Below are positions 46,113 through 57,706 of a stretch of DNA of 64,000 nucleotides, in pieces; the first letter of the stretch is position 1; every line of letters starts with the position of its first letter. Both the position numbers and the translations under genes were made by a program. The stretch is from contig NC_057801.1 in NCBI RefSeq assembly GCF_018294505.1, forward strand, positions 437,016,201-437,080,200, read 5' to 3'. The notes beneath the pieces are model-generated. The model was not told where the DNA came from, made no database searches, and saw only the letters and a program-made list of their open reading frames with translations. The stretch comes from Triticum aestivum. Its lineage: Eukaryota > Streptophyta > Magnoliopsida > Poales > Poaceae.

Positions 46113-46346
46113 GAGGGGAAATGCAAATTCTAGGGAATTCAAAAGCAAATATTACAGGCCATAGATTGTTTCACAACGCCAAACAAAAGTTTAAACGCCT
46201 CCACGAGGCATGGTGCATGTTGCAGGAACTGAAACAGGACAGAAGCCGCGAAGGGATCACTATCCGGTGGCACCGCCGCCTGTGGTGGAGTCACGTTGGG
46301 CGGATCCACCTCCTAAGGCCGCAGAGCTGGTGGCATCGCGCCCGGG
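46113..46346. other. Short spacer before the antisense ORF end
   Basis: No feature recognised. It would hold the 3' untranslated part of any antisense transcript. Confidence 0.35.
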
Positions 46347-46932
46347 CTAGGTGCTGAAGGTGCGGAACCTCCCCAAAAAAGCCTCAGCTCGGCCTTTCAC
46401 AGCCTTAGCAGCAGCAGCGGCAAGGTCGCCGCTCACAGGTTCCAGCAAGCTGTCGAGGTCGATGTTGGGGTCGCGAAGGTAGACGTGGCTGAGGACACGC
46501 GTCAGCGCTGCAGAAATCAGGGCACGCGCCTCGGCCTCGGCCATGGGACCAAGGCCATCCGCGACATCTTCAAGTGCACGGACCAGGAAGGGAAGCAGCT
46601 TGGCGGGGCCGTCCTCTGCGCCAGCCAATGACTTCTCTAAGCCGCCCTCATAAAGCGTCTTCAGCGCGGCGCGAGCTTTCTCCTCCAGCTTCGCGAAGGC
46701 CACTCGTTCCTCGGCCAGGACCTTCGCCTTGCTATCAAGCTTGGTCCTCTCCGCCTTCAGCGCCTGCTCCGGCGTCTCCAACCGGCGGTCATCGAGCTTG
46801 GTGTCCCGGTCCCTGACGGCAGCTTCCCGAGCCTTCATCTCCTTCTCCTTCTCCTGGCGGCCGCGGACCTCCTTGGCGAGCTCGTCACACAGGCCCTGCA
46901 GCTTGTCCTCTAGCGCCTTGCAGCGGCCCCGG

Positions 46933-47577
46933 TGTCGTAGAATTGTCACGGCAGATGTTCTTAGTGTGAGGACTTAGTCGCGAGTCCAACACATCTATGT
47001 GATAGCTTGAGAGGGGTTGAGCGGAATCAAGAGACGCAACACAAGACAAGGGTTTAGACAGCTTCGGGCCCCGGGAAACATCATCTGGTAATAACCCTAC
47101 ATGTTGTTCGTGGCTAGGTCTCATTATGATCATGAGGGAGTCGTAGTAAGCCGGCTCTCCTCTTTGTGTCTAGCCCTAGATATTGTTTCTTGTCCCCTCT
47201 TTGGGGAGCCCTGCCCCTCCTTATATAAGTTGAAGGGGCAGCTTACATGTAGAGTCCTAGTAGGACTAGGACTAGTCTATCTTTCCTTACAAGTTGAATA
47301 CAAGTCCGGGTCTTGCTTCCTTGTAAAGGAAATATTCGTCATCCCTTTCCTCTTAAGCCGGCCCACCATAACATGAGCCGGCCTTCAGGGCCTCGGGCCT
47401 AGTCTTCTATCTGACCCGCCGTCGGGGTCATTCGTGAGTCATCAGGCTCGTGAGTCGTCTGGCCAGTAAACCGCCAGACCCGTGAGTCGCCAGTCCTTCG
47501 GCCGGTCATCGGTGAAGCGCCAAGTCCGGCCGGGTCATACTTCCGGCCGGGTTATACCGCGGGGTATATCCCCGACA
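46933..47577 (-). repeat. 3' LTR of the nested element (left copy)
   Basis: 645 bp. On the minus strand it starts TGTCGGGGATATACC and ends CTACGACA. A minus-strand TATA word (CTTATATAAGG) lies near 47220. Confidence 0.9.
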
Positions 47578-50500
47578 TTAGCCCCCAGTTTAATTTGGAT
47601 TTATCCATGTTAAACTAATCTGCAATATAAACACAAGAATAAATTTGACAGGTTGTGTTCCTGGTTAAATATTCTTTGTAAGCCGGCACTTGATCATACT
47701 TAAGTCTTTGTCATCTCCTTCTTGATATGTATCCATGATCTCATAGCAAATCTCTTTAGCAGATGTGTTCAAATTTTTCCAATGCAAAAAATCCAGATAC
47801 TTCCTTTGAAAAATCCGGGTCAACAGGACAGCTTCAGAGTCAATTTGCTGACATTGGTCTCTTGTTGAGAAATATTGTAAGAGATAATCCACTTGAGTCG
47901 GCTTTCAATGCTCTGACTTGACAAAAAATATTGGTCTTCAAATATTCAACTTATATTCAGCCGGCTTGAAGATATAAAACTTGCCGGTTTATGATTACCA
48001 AAATTGCCGGGTTATAATAGATGATGCCGAGTCATAATTGCCGCCGACGCTGGTTTATGATTTTTGCAGACACCGGGTCAATCTGATTTACCCAAACTAA
48101 GAATTTGAAGATATTTCTCCCTTATATCCATATTACCTATAGCCCCCAAGGGCCGGTTTAATCAGCATGAATAAGCCGGGACTTATCACCATGGCTTTAA
48201 ATAAAATCGAGTTGTGTAGCCCCCATGAGTCGGCTATAGTCATAGTAGTGTAGCCGGGTCATCCTAGAATTGTCTTGAATTTCCAACAGGAGCAATTGGT
48301 AGCCCCCAAGGGCCGGCTCATTCAAAATGTGATGAGTCGGGTCTTCAATAAGTTGAGCAAAAAATGACTTTGCATTAACCCCCAAGTGCCATGGTGCATG
48401 CTGGCAGTGACATGGGACTTGTATATTCGATGTAATCTCGATTTGAACAATGTAGCCCCCAAGTGCCGGGTCATAAGCCTGCAGCGACTCGGGACTATTT
48501 CCTCTATTGTAAAATAAATCATGCCCATTGATAAAAATAATAGCCGTTGCGCTAAAGCAACTTTGAAAACCTCAATCATAACACTGGTTATTAATAATCA
48601 CAATAGAAATCCAGCCATGTTGGCTATTCAAGATTTGAATAATATAATCTGGTATGAAAACCTCAATCATTCAATATCATCATGAAAATCCAGCCAGTTT
48701 TGGCTATTAAAGATTTGAATACCTCATCGGTTGACAAGTAAATCCGGAGCTTAAATACCTGGCGGCTCTTGGCCGATGATGACTTAATGCGCATTCATTG
48801 TAAGCCAGAATTTTTGTAACCCGGTGGCCTATAGCCCTTGAGAAAATCAATAATTGATAACCCTTTTGAGACACCAACTTTGGTGATGAGCTTGGACTGA
48901 AGCAATTATATAAGTCATAGTTCTGCAAATCCTGCACAGAGTTTAAACAACATATGCCCTGGCGACTTAACGTCAAGAGCCAGGGCGGGTAACCACCCAA
49001 ATGTAGTCTTACCCTGCACACAAGTAGATCACAAGACCCCTTGGCGGTTTGCCGCAGGGCAGGTCATATAAAAAAACCAAAAAGAATCATAAATAGACAA
49101 GTCAGTTATCAATCATGATGTTAAGACACAATTGATGTTATCATACTTATGATCCTTTGGATGATACCACCGGTTCACGTGACCCGGAGGGTGAAGTTGA
49201 TAACTCAACCCTGTAAAAGCCGGCACATATGATATTTGTGACAACTCAAATACTTGTGATTGTATAAAAACAGATAAAAAATTTGAGGCTTCTGATTTGA
49301 ATACGATGAGTAAACCGTTCCAAAGGGGTTAAGCTAAGATTCGAATACGATCATATAGCCCCTAGTGGCATTGGCGTTGCCGATCAAAGTGGGTATCGAC
49401 AGCTATGTTCTCTTTGGTTCGAATAGGACCTATGTTTGAACAGGAAGCCCCCAAATGACCTTAAGAGTTGTTTAGCAATGCTGATTCGAATACGATCCAT
49501 GTCGATTCCCAAAGGGGTTGAGCTATCTTTCGGATACGATCAAGAAGCTCCCAGGTAGGTTCAGCAGTTTGCTAATCAAAAGGGTATCGACAACTATGTT
49601 CTCTTTGGTTCGAATATGACCTATGTTTGAACAAGAAGCCCCCAAGTGACCATATAAGTTTTGGCATTGCGCCGATCAAGAGGGTACTGATAGCTATGCT
49701 CGATGAGCAGGAAGCCCCCAAGTGATCATAATAAGATAAGCCGTAAGGCAGGATACCCATGTTTGAACCACTCATCATGGCAGCAAGTTCTTTTTGGCAA
49801 CTTTTAATTTTCTGAGAACTCGAACTTGCGAGAGATTAATTCTTTTTGAACCAGAAGTTTAAACCGGATGTGAAAGCTTCCAAACTTTGTGAGAGATAAA
49901 TTTACCTTGAGCCGGATTTGAACCTGATTTGAGAGCATCAAAGCTTTGTGGTAAATAAATTTCCCTTGAACCGGATATTAAGAGCTTCAGTGCTTTGTGG
50001 GAGAGAGATGTCTCTTGAACCAGATTTTAAACCGGAATCCTTCTTTTTAATCCGGACATTTTCTGACGGCCTTTAAATTGTTCACCAATATAGCGGTAGC
50101 CTCCGGAACCGGGTTACCTTCCCTCCAATGACCCAGAGTTCTTGAATTCACTAATACCGGCCAATTTCGCCGAGTCATGTCATTGTAGCCCCCGAGTCTC
50201 AAGACGACTCGAGGTGTTGGCTTGAGATTCTCCATATTTGACCATAGCAGAAGGTGTATATCATTGGCGTTGATAGCGCGATGTGAATCCATAGAAGGTT
50301 GAGGTGACTGCGGCGGGTTTATAAATGATCCCGTATGAGTCGTGTCAGCAACTCATCCAATGGTTCCTTCCAACTGGCTATTTGAAGTTTAACCAAACTG
50401 TAGTGACGGCGACTTGTGCGCCTGCCCATTGAGCCATTCAGTACGGCGACTGATAATACATGATAATTTGCCTCCAATTTGTTGGAAGAAAACCGGGCTT

Positions 50501-52750
50501 CCCAAGCAGTGACTTGCTCATACTCAATAAACAGCTCATGCGGATAGGTGCGGCCCGATGTGTTGATGTAGACCAGGCCATGAGAGACGGACGGTAAAGA
50601 CAACCGCAACATCTGAGACGGCATAGACAGATGAACCGTCCATGGCGTTGTAAGCCGGTGCAGACGGGCAAGTTGTCCTCTTTGTTGTAAGCCGGTGTGG
50701 TCGTCAGAGACGGCCACGGTGTTGTAAGCTGGTGCGGACGCGAGAGACGGCCATGGCATTGTAAGCCGACGTGGTCGCGAGAGACGGCCAGGCACGGTAA
50801 GCCGTGCGGGCGGTGAATCAATCGCGGATGCGGTCTCGGCGAGTTGATGTAGATTGACCTGCACGGGTGACGGCTTGCGCGCACGCATTTAACAGCAAGC
50901 GGGCGCGGAGGCCTGTGCATGATGATGCTAACGCATATTTCATAGGCATAGCATGACTCCACCTTTATAATAAATCATTGTTCCTGCATACAGAAAAATA
51001 CATAAAGTACAGTAGTTCTTTAAAAGAATTTAATATGTACTAAAAAAATAGACCGGACTAATATCACCTGATGTATTTGGACGGGAGATGTCCATATAGA
51101 TTGGTCAAATGACTCTGTAGTCAAAATACAGGCTAGCGTACTAGTACTTCCTCCATTTTTTTGTCAACCATCTGGTGATTTTTGTCCATCTTCATATGGG
51201 TATCTGGTGCCGTTTCCTTCTCCTTCATCAGGTACCCAGACCCGCCGAGGCAACCAACGGTGCGGCAGGCAGCTGGTAAAATGTACTTTGGCGACGGTGG
51301 GGTCGCCGCGATGGCGGCTGAGTGAGCCGGCAGCGGCTTGGCGCTAGAAGGAGGGCGACTTAAAGCGGCGCGGTCGTGACAGCGGAGAGGCGCCGGCAGC
51401 TCAGAGGGCCTTGGCGAGCCCGCATCGGAGACAAGTACGGTGGCCCTTACGGCAGGGGCATACAGACGGAGGTCACCTCGGCGGGTCACAGAGGCGGCGA
51501 CAGCGGCTCAACACCTGCTCCGGCGAGGGCGTTGCAAGGCCAAGGCAGAGGCCGGGTTAGGCCTGATGGCAGTGGCTTTAGAACTGCAGCGACATGCGAC
51601 AGACGTGGTGACCCGGTGAAGGCGACTTTGACGACGGCAGACGTGTTAACAGAAAATCATAGCGGCGCGAAGCGGTAGCTCAAGGCCGTAGTGACAGGTG
51701 GAAGAGGCCAGATGAGGCGAAAAACCGCGTCTCGCAGAGGCAGAGGCGCCTCGACACAGCCGGAGGAGGGTGCTTGCGGCGGCCGTGTCAGCCAGCTGGC
51801 TTGGCGAGGTGCGACGGCACCCGGTGCAACCATGGACGGAGGCGAGGCCCAGCAGGGAAAGGCGGGGCGGCGGCTTGCGGCCGTAGAGACGGGAGCGGCT
51901 CGGTGCGGAGATGGCCTTGGAAACAGGTCGAAGCGGAGGCAACCGCGGCACCAGGGTTGCTCGCGGACTCGTAGGCAGCCGCAGTACAGGCGCCAAGCTG
52001 GTTTGGAGTGGGCAGCCCGGAGTGGAAACGAGGCCATAGCGGTTGACTTCTAGTCCACGCTCACGTAGCAGCCTTTCAGGTGCGTGCTCTGCCAATTGAC
52101 TCTCCTGTGTGTTGGCGTGGAGCAAGGAGCAACCGTTGGTGAGCAAAACCACTTGGAAAGCCTTGTGTGAGATCAATTTATGGTAATGATGGCCTAGGAA
52201 TTTTGTCCCTTGAAAGGTTTGCTTCTCCGTGTAGCAAACAGAGATTTAAAAAACTGATTTGGAGATGTTAGAACATGAGTAGTCTTCAGACTCGCTTTGA
52301 CTAAAATGCAAGTAGATGATTAGGCGTACGCGGGCTGTCAGCCTTTGGCTGTTGCGAGCAAAGAAGAACTGGGAACGGACACGGCCACGCCCAGAGATAG
52401 AAATTTTTTGTTAGTCTCACGGGATTTGCGGTAACGGCTGTAGCGGAAAATCCAATCGGTGTCAATGGCTTGCGGCGACTTAACCAACAACCAACGCAAC
52501 CCTAATCCTCTTGATCCCTCTCGATCTTGATCCAGTCTTGTACTACATGCCAGCGCCAGGCTAATCACGATCTTTGATCACAAAACGATGAATTGCAGGC
52601 TCTGTCCTGTTGTCGGCTCTCCCCGTGCGATCCTTCCGTATCTTCTTGAGCCATTCTTTTTCTTCATCAGACTAATCGCGAGCTCCTCGATAGAGAGATC
52701 CCTTCAAGAACTCAACACCATCGTGCGCAGGACCCACGGTGGGCGCCAAC
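47578..52750 (-). other. Non-coding interior of the nested element
   Basis: Contains periodic AGCCCCCAAG words (polypurine-like on the minus strand) at 48141-48454 and more widely to about 50195, and a minisatellite at 50640-50810 (GAGACGGCCA and TTGTAAGCCGG words). Minus-strand frames at 50319-50962 and 51133-52176 show no domain and are not called. Confidence 0.6.
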
Positions 52751-53395
52751 CGTTGTAGAATTGTCACGGCAGATGTTATTAGTGTGAGGACTTAGTCGCG
52801 AGGCCAACGCATCTATGTGGTAGCTTGAGAGGGGTTGAACGGAATCAAGAGATGCAAGACAAGACAAGGGTTTAGACAGCTTCGGGCCCCGGGAAACATC
52901 ATGCGGTAATAACTCTACATGCTGTTTGTGGCTAGGTCTCATTATGATCATGAGGGAGTCGCCGTAAGCTGGCTCTCCTCTTTGTGTCTAGCCCTAGATA
53001 TTGTTTCTTGTCCCCTCTTTGGGGAGCCCTGCCCCTCCTTATATAAGTTGAAGGGGCGGCTTACATGTAGAGTCCTAGTAGGACTAGGACAAGTCTATCT
53101 TTCCTTACAAGTTGAATACAAGTCCGGGTCAAGCTTCCTTGTAAAGGAAATATTCGTCATCCCTTTCCTCTTAAGCCGGCCCACCATAACATGAGCCGGC
53201 CTTCTGGGCCTCGGGCCTAGTCTTCTATCTGACCCGCCGTCAGGGTCATCCGTGAGTTATCAGGCTCATGAGTTGTCTGACCAGTAAACCGCCAGACCCG
53301 TGAGTCGTCAGTCCTTCAGCCGGTCATCGGTGAAGTGCCAAGTCCGGCCGGGTCATACTTCCGGTCGGGTTATACCGCGGGGTATATCCTCGACA
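52751..53395 (-). repeat. 5' LTR of the nested element (right copy)
   Basis: 645 bp, matching 46933-47577. Its last bases on the minus strand (CAACG) are mutated relative to the left copy. Confidence 0.9.
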
Positions 53396-55441
53396 CCCGG
53401 GCATTCGCAGCGTCGCCCAAGGCAGCATCGCAAGCGGCATTGGCGTGGGAGGCGGCTTGCTTCTCCTCATCAGAGGCCGACGCGGCCTGGCTCAGCGCCG
53501 CCCGGACAAAGGCGTCAGAGCGGACCCAACTAGAGGCTAGCTCCAGGCGCCCAGCCACCAGGCGGGGGTCCGCGCTCCGAAGATCCTCCCGCAACCGGCT
53601 CAGTTCGTTGGCAGCCCGGTCTAGGAAGGCAAAGGAAGAATAAGAGACGGGAGCCTGTGGAATAGGCGGAGACGACGGCAGCGTGATCACAGCTTGGGAG
53701 GAAGGAACCCCTGGGCCTTGGCCACCTCTTCGACAGCATCAAGCGCAGGCACCTCCAGAGTCAGGGGGGCCACGGGGGCTGACTCCTTGCCGGAGCGTCC
53801 CTACTGTGCTCGCGAAGGCGACCGGGCAGGGGAGGAACGAGCCTTCCCCGCAGATGAAGGCGCTGCCCCGGCAGGCGAGCTCGCCCCAAGCAGGGCCGCC
53901 GAGGCCCCTTTCAACCTTTTTCCTGCAGGCGCCGGCCTGGCCAAAAGGATGCATACGTCAAGCCTGGGCGACAGAAACAAAGCAAACATGAATCGAGCAC
54001 TTACTTGTCATCGTTCGCGGACCCAAGCAGCCTCCGGCCAAACTTGAAGCCCGAGAGCCTACAGCTGGGGTCAGCCTTGGGAGGCCCGGAGGCAGAAGGC
54101 GCATCGGGAGGGCCGGAGCTAGCCTCAGACCGCCCCAGGACCAGAGCAGACCCTGGGGGAACCAGCCACGTCCTGCCCTTCCTCGGGACCAAGGGAGAGT
54201 CCTCCCCGCGTCGCCTGGCACCGGCCTCGTCGTCGTCCGGCATGGAGCGGAGGGAGCGGGACCTGCGCGGAGGAAAGGACTCTCCCGACTCCTAGCCGGT
54301 CGCCTCAGAGTCGGGCTCTTCTTCCTCCTCCTCTTCTTCCTCCTCACTCCCGCTGGAGTCCTCGGAGGACACGTTCACCGTCGCCAACGCCGCCAGATCC
54401 CCGGGAGCTTCTGCGGGCACCAACCACTCACCGTTGAAGGTGGGCATTGTGTTCACCACCTGCTCCCAGTCGTCGTGAAGGAACAGGGAGATAGGAACGC
54501 CCTCCAGGCTCGCCCCTCCTTCCCCAACCAAGGAATGGAGAGTCGCGGCCAGATCTTCGTCGGCCAGGGCCTCAGAGCTTAGGCGAAGGGCGGCATCTGC
54601 TTCCCCAAGCCTCCACAATGGGAGCGAGTGCTCCCAGAGTGGAGCCACCCGGTGCTCCAGGAACTCCCTCAGGAGCGTAGCCCCGGTCAGCTTCGCCGCC
54701 CCCAAGTTGCCTGGCCTCAGGTCCGCGTTCATCATCTTCAGCACCACCTTCGCACGGGGGTCGTCAAGCTCCGCGCGAGACCATGCATCAATGGCCTTCG
54801 GCTGCCCCATAGGCAGCACCAGTCGAGGGTGGATGCACCCAACATCCACCATGACCCACTTGCTCCAGAAGCCTTCGATCATCTTCCCAGGCTTCGAGAT
54901 GACATTGGAGTTGGAGTATGCGATAAAGCTCGCACATGCGGTGATGTGGGCACCAGAAACCTGAAGGGAAAAGTAATGACGCAGCAAGGCCACTGAGGGC
55001 ATCACTCCAACGTGACCCTCACAATAGTAGGCGAAAATCGTCAGGAGAAGAACAGAGTTGGGGTGGAGGTGCAGAGCTTGCAAGTTGTATTGGCGAAGAA
55101 CAGCAAGGAAGAACTTGAAAAAAGGAGGCACCAGACCGGCGATGATGGCGCTCACAAAGAGCGGGTAGAAGGTGCTCCCCTTGCCTTCAGGCTGGGCGGA
55201 GCCGGCCTTGAGCACAGTCGCCCCCTCGTTGCCCTGCGCCACCGTCATCAGGCGCGTGAGGGCGAGATTCTTCTCCGACACGTTCGGGGGATCCAGAGCC
55301 GGCGAGTACCAGGCCTCGGTCAGGGTCTTGCGAGGTGCCATGGCTTGCCGGATGGAAGGGATTGAGGCAGATCTGGAGGATTTCGGAAGCGAGATAGAGA
55401 AGAGCGAGAAAGGGGATCTGGAGCAAGGTGAACGAGAATGA

Positions 55442-55641
55442 AGCAGGTAAGTCTGGCCCGGGTACCCCTTTTTGTCAGATGGACGGTTGTCGAGGCGTCG
55501 TGGGGAAGCCGGGACGCCCACGTTCAATCAATCACCACGCGGAGCCCGAGGCTGCAGGCTATTGGGGCCGTGGCGCTTCGTACTTGCCCCTTCGCTTCTC
55601 TGCTAAGCCAAGTCCGGGCAAGCCTTGGGCCTGAGGGCTAC
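55442..55641 (+). other. Spacer and polypurine tract before the 3' LTR
   Basis: TTGGGCCTGAGGGCTAC (55625-55641) precedes the LTR start, the Gypsy polypurine position. The rest is the untranslated start of the antisense ORF on the minus strand. Confidence 0.6.
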
Positions 55642-56563
55642 TGTCGGCGTTCTGGTAACGGGGATCCCCAGACTTGCCTGCCTGCGGCCTGCAGCGTGGC
55701 TCAAGCGGAGGCCCAGTGCAGCCCAGCTTCATCAGCTCAAGAACAAGACCCTCGCGAGGGGCCAAGCCTCGCGGGGCGGATGACAGGAAGCTTCCTCAGG
55801 AGCAGCCTCATCAGGCAGGCTCGCGAGCAGGCGGAGAGATCAAGGTAGGGTACCTCGCGAAGTGCCTATGACGCAAGCCATGACGATCGAGACCAGGCGA
55901 GCGCCAGGCGGGCGCTGGCCTGCGCAGTGTCCTTGTTTCCCCTTCGGTGCAAAGGGGGCAAGCACATGCCAAGGCATCAGGCAAATGTTACTGTTTCGGT
56001 GCAGCAAGACCAAGACCAGCAGAGCGGCAGGATGGAGGTCACCGTGGAGCCCAGGACGGCGTCACCGTCAGAGTCTTTGGCAGTCGAAGACCAACTATAG
56101 TCAGGATAAGTGTACTAGATGTTCCCCTTCAAAATGGCCAATTGTTGGCGCCCTTCCCGCTCATTATTTAGGAAGAGGCCCAGGGCCCCCTCTATAAATA
56201 GAGCTAGCCACCACAGAGGAGGGGGATCGAGATTTGAGAGAGGTTTTGGGTAGACTAGAGAGAGAGAGGCGACTGAACTCACCCAAGCAGTTCACCGCAC
56301 CAGTTCAAGAACACCTCTCGCGAGGCTGTTCTCCCTTTGTATTGTTCATCAGCCCCTGAGGAAATCCACCACACCACACACTTGAGTAGGGTATTACACC
56401 ACAATGGTGGCCTGAACCAGTATGAACCTCATGTCCCTTGTGTGTTCTTCTTGCTAGCCTAGATTCCTTGCGAGGCTTCGAGACGTGAGTTGGTATGGGA
56501 AAGATCTTCATGCGCACCCCAGAGTTCGAACCTCAAGGGTCTGCCGGAACCCGAAATCCGACA
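55642..56563 (+). repeat. 3' LTR of the Gypsy element
   Basis: 922 bp, TGTCGGCGTTC...ATCCGACA. TATA box at 56193-56200. Confidence 0.92.
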
Positions 56564-56589
56564 ACGGGCTGTGCACATGTTATACCATA

Positions 56590-56815
56590 ATGTGATAATG
56601 CATGGCGTTTGCAACTCACAGATAAATGCCGAACAATCTAAACCATAATACACATCAACCAATTTCACATTTTGAATTAGTGGTAATGTGTGGCGTTTGC
56701 ACCTTACAACTAAATATCGAACAATCTAAACAATACTATATATCGAACATTCTCACATTTTATTTGAATTTGTGGTAATGTGTGGTGTTTGCAACTCACA
56801 TCTAAATACTTGTAG
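56590..56815 (+). repeat. Tandem repeat of ~90 bp, about 2.5 copies
   Basis: TGGCGTTTGC or TGGTGTTTGC starts at 56603, 56691 and 56783 (spacing 88 and 92). Two units continue with ATCGAACAATCTAAAC-like sequence, and all three with ACTAAAT-like words. Confidence 0.75.
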
Positions 56816-57559
56816 GCGTAGGGGGCGGGGCACCATACATAATGTGATAAACACATTATACATATGAGACATGGTTTAGATTATGAAGATCTAGCTAGAG
56901 CTAGAAATGTAATGTGATTTGAAATCTACATAAAGTGGATTCAAAAAATCAAGTTCGAGTTCATATAGTACACATAGTTCATATGCAACTCGAGACTAAT
57001 CATGTGGTGTGCTGTGAAGATAATACACAAACGATGGTTTAACTTGACAATAATGATGATTGTAGATCTTATTAAAACAGAGACACGAATTCAAATGCTT
57101 TGACTTCACAACAATCATTACTATAGATCTTATTCAAATAGAGAAACAAATTCAAATTTAGTTCATATTGAAGCGGTAGTATATACGTTTGGAATGCACT
57201 AAAACGTTCATTTGAGTAGTAGGTTGCATGCATTATACACGTAGCGAAATATTTTAATTGAACATAACATGAATTCAAAGTTTTGAATGACATTTGTCAT
57301 GCGCAATGATTTGGTATAGTACATGTTAGGCTTGTCCGGAAATTTCAACCCGCGCCTTGTTAGCCCTAAATATTTAAGATATATGTTTGTCTCGTCGTGT
57401 TTCGACAACTCCCTCCATCTCAACCCGCGCCTTGCTATTCCGAAATTACAACGCGCACGAAAAGTACCACCTCATGTGAAATCCCGACACGCGAAATGCC
57501 CGTGGTACCCCTGAACTGAAAGAACCACCTCAAATCGGTGGGGGTACTTTCATAACTTA
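56816..57559. other. AT-rich upstream region of the terminal locus
   Basis: No transposon ends seen. CAACCCGCGCCTTG occurs at 57346 and 57422, a short direct repeat. It may contain the promoter, but no clear TATA box can be tied to a start site. Confidence 0.4.
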
Positions 57560-57706
57560 CCCCACATTTCGGGCAAGCTCGTCCCTAAGCCATGGTTCCC
57601 CACTGCCATCTCATCTGCCCACCCATTCGTACACCGAGGCGGCGAAAACCCGCGACGAAGCCCCACACCCTGCTTCGTCCGCCACCCAGCCGGAGCCTCT
57701 TCCCCG

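Larger units (their letters stand above)
46933..53395 (-). mobile_element. Non-autonomous LTR retrotransposon nested in the antisense ORF
   Basis: Two 645 bp LTRs (46933-47577 and 52751-53395) are flanked by CCCGG (46928-46932, 53396-53400). The element is on the minus strand: a primer-site-like TTGGCGCCCACCGTGGG lies at 52733-52749, and the purine tract AAACTGGGGGCTAA (minus strand) at 47578-47591, next to TGTCGGGG. The 5.2 kb interior has no gag or pol motif I can recognise. It is AT-rich near 47600-50300 and GC-rich near 50600-52050. Removing it restores the reading frame of the host ORF. I count about 17 differences in ~240 aligned LTR bases. Confidence 0.9.
46347..55341 (-). pseudogene. 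Antisense ORF (Transposase_28 / gypsy-type N-terminal family), interrupted
   Basis: It starts at ATG 55341-55339 (MAPRKTLTEAWYS; good context GCCATGGC) after a pyrimidine-rich leader. Residues about 55-190 match the plant 'putative gypsy type transposon' domain (Pfam Transposase_28): FYPLFVSAIIAGLVPPFFKF, FAYYCEGHVGVMPSVALLRH, then EGFWSKWVMVDVG. An acidic Glu run follows, then stop TAG 54292-54294. The frame goes on to ANDDK, where GTAAGT at 54004 begins a plausible 68-base intron (53937-54004). A stop at 53801, a shift near 53697 and the 46933-53395 insertion follow. The last part (46927-46347) is a long Lys/Glu-rich coiled coil (KALEDKLQGLCDELAKEVRG). Antisense ORFs of this kind are known from plant Gypsy elements; their role is unclear. 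Confidence 0.8.
40737..56563 (+). mobile_element. Ty3-Gypsy retrotransposon with antisense ORF, interrupted
   Basis: LTRs of 921 and 922 bp (TGTCGGCGTTC...ATCCGACA) bound the element; flanking ACGTG (40732-40736) and ACGGG (56564-56568) are a target duplication with one mismatch. Order inside: primer site, gag, protease, collapsed RT, repeat-rich non-coding DNA, then on the minus strand an extra ORF, then a purine tract. RNase H and integrase are absent, so it is non-autonomous. A 6463 bp opposite-strand element is inserted in the antisense ORF; without it the length is about 9.4 kb. By hand I count about 17 differences in the first ~245 bases of the two LTRs. Confidence 0.9.

Noticed and set aside
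50319..52176. Minus-strand frames of 174-189 codons in the nested element
   Set aside because: Considered as a possible gag; no conserved gag, zinc knuckle or protease motif, and the sequence contains a minisatellite.
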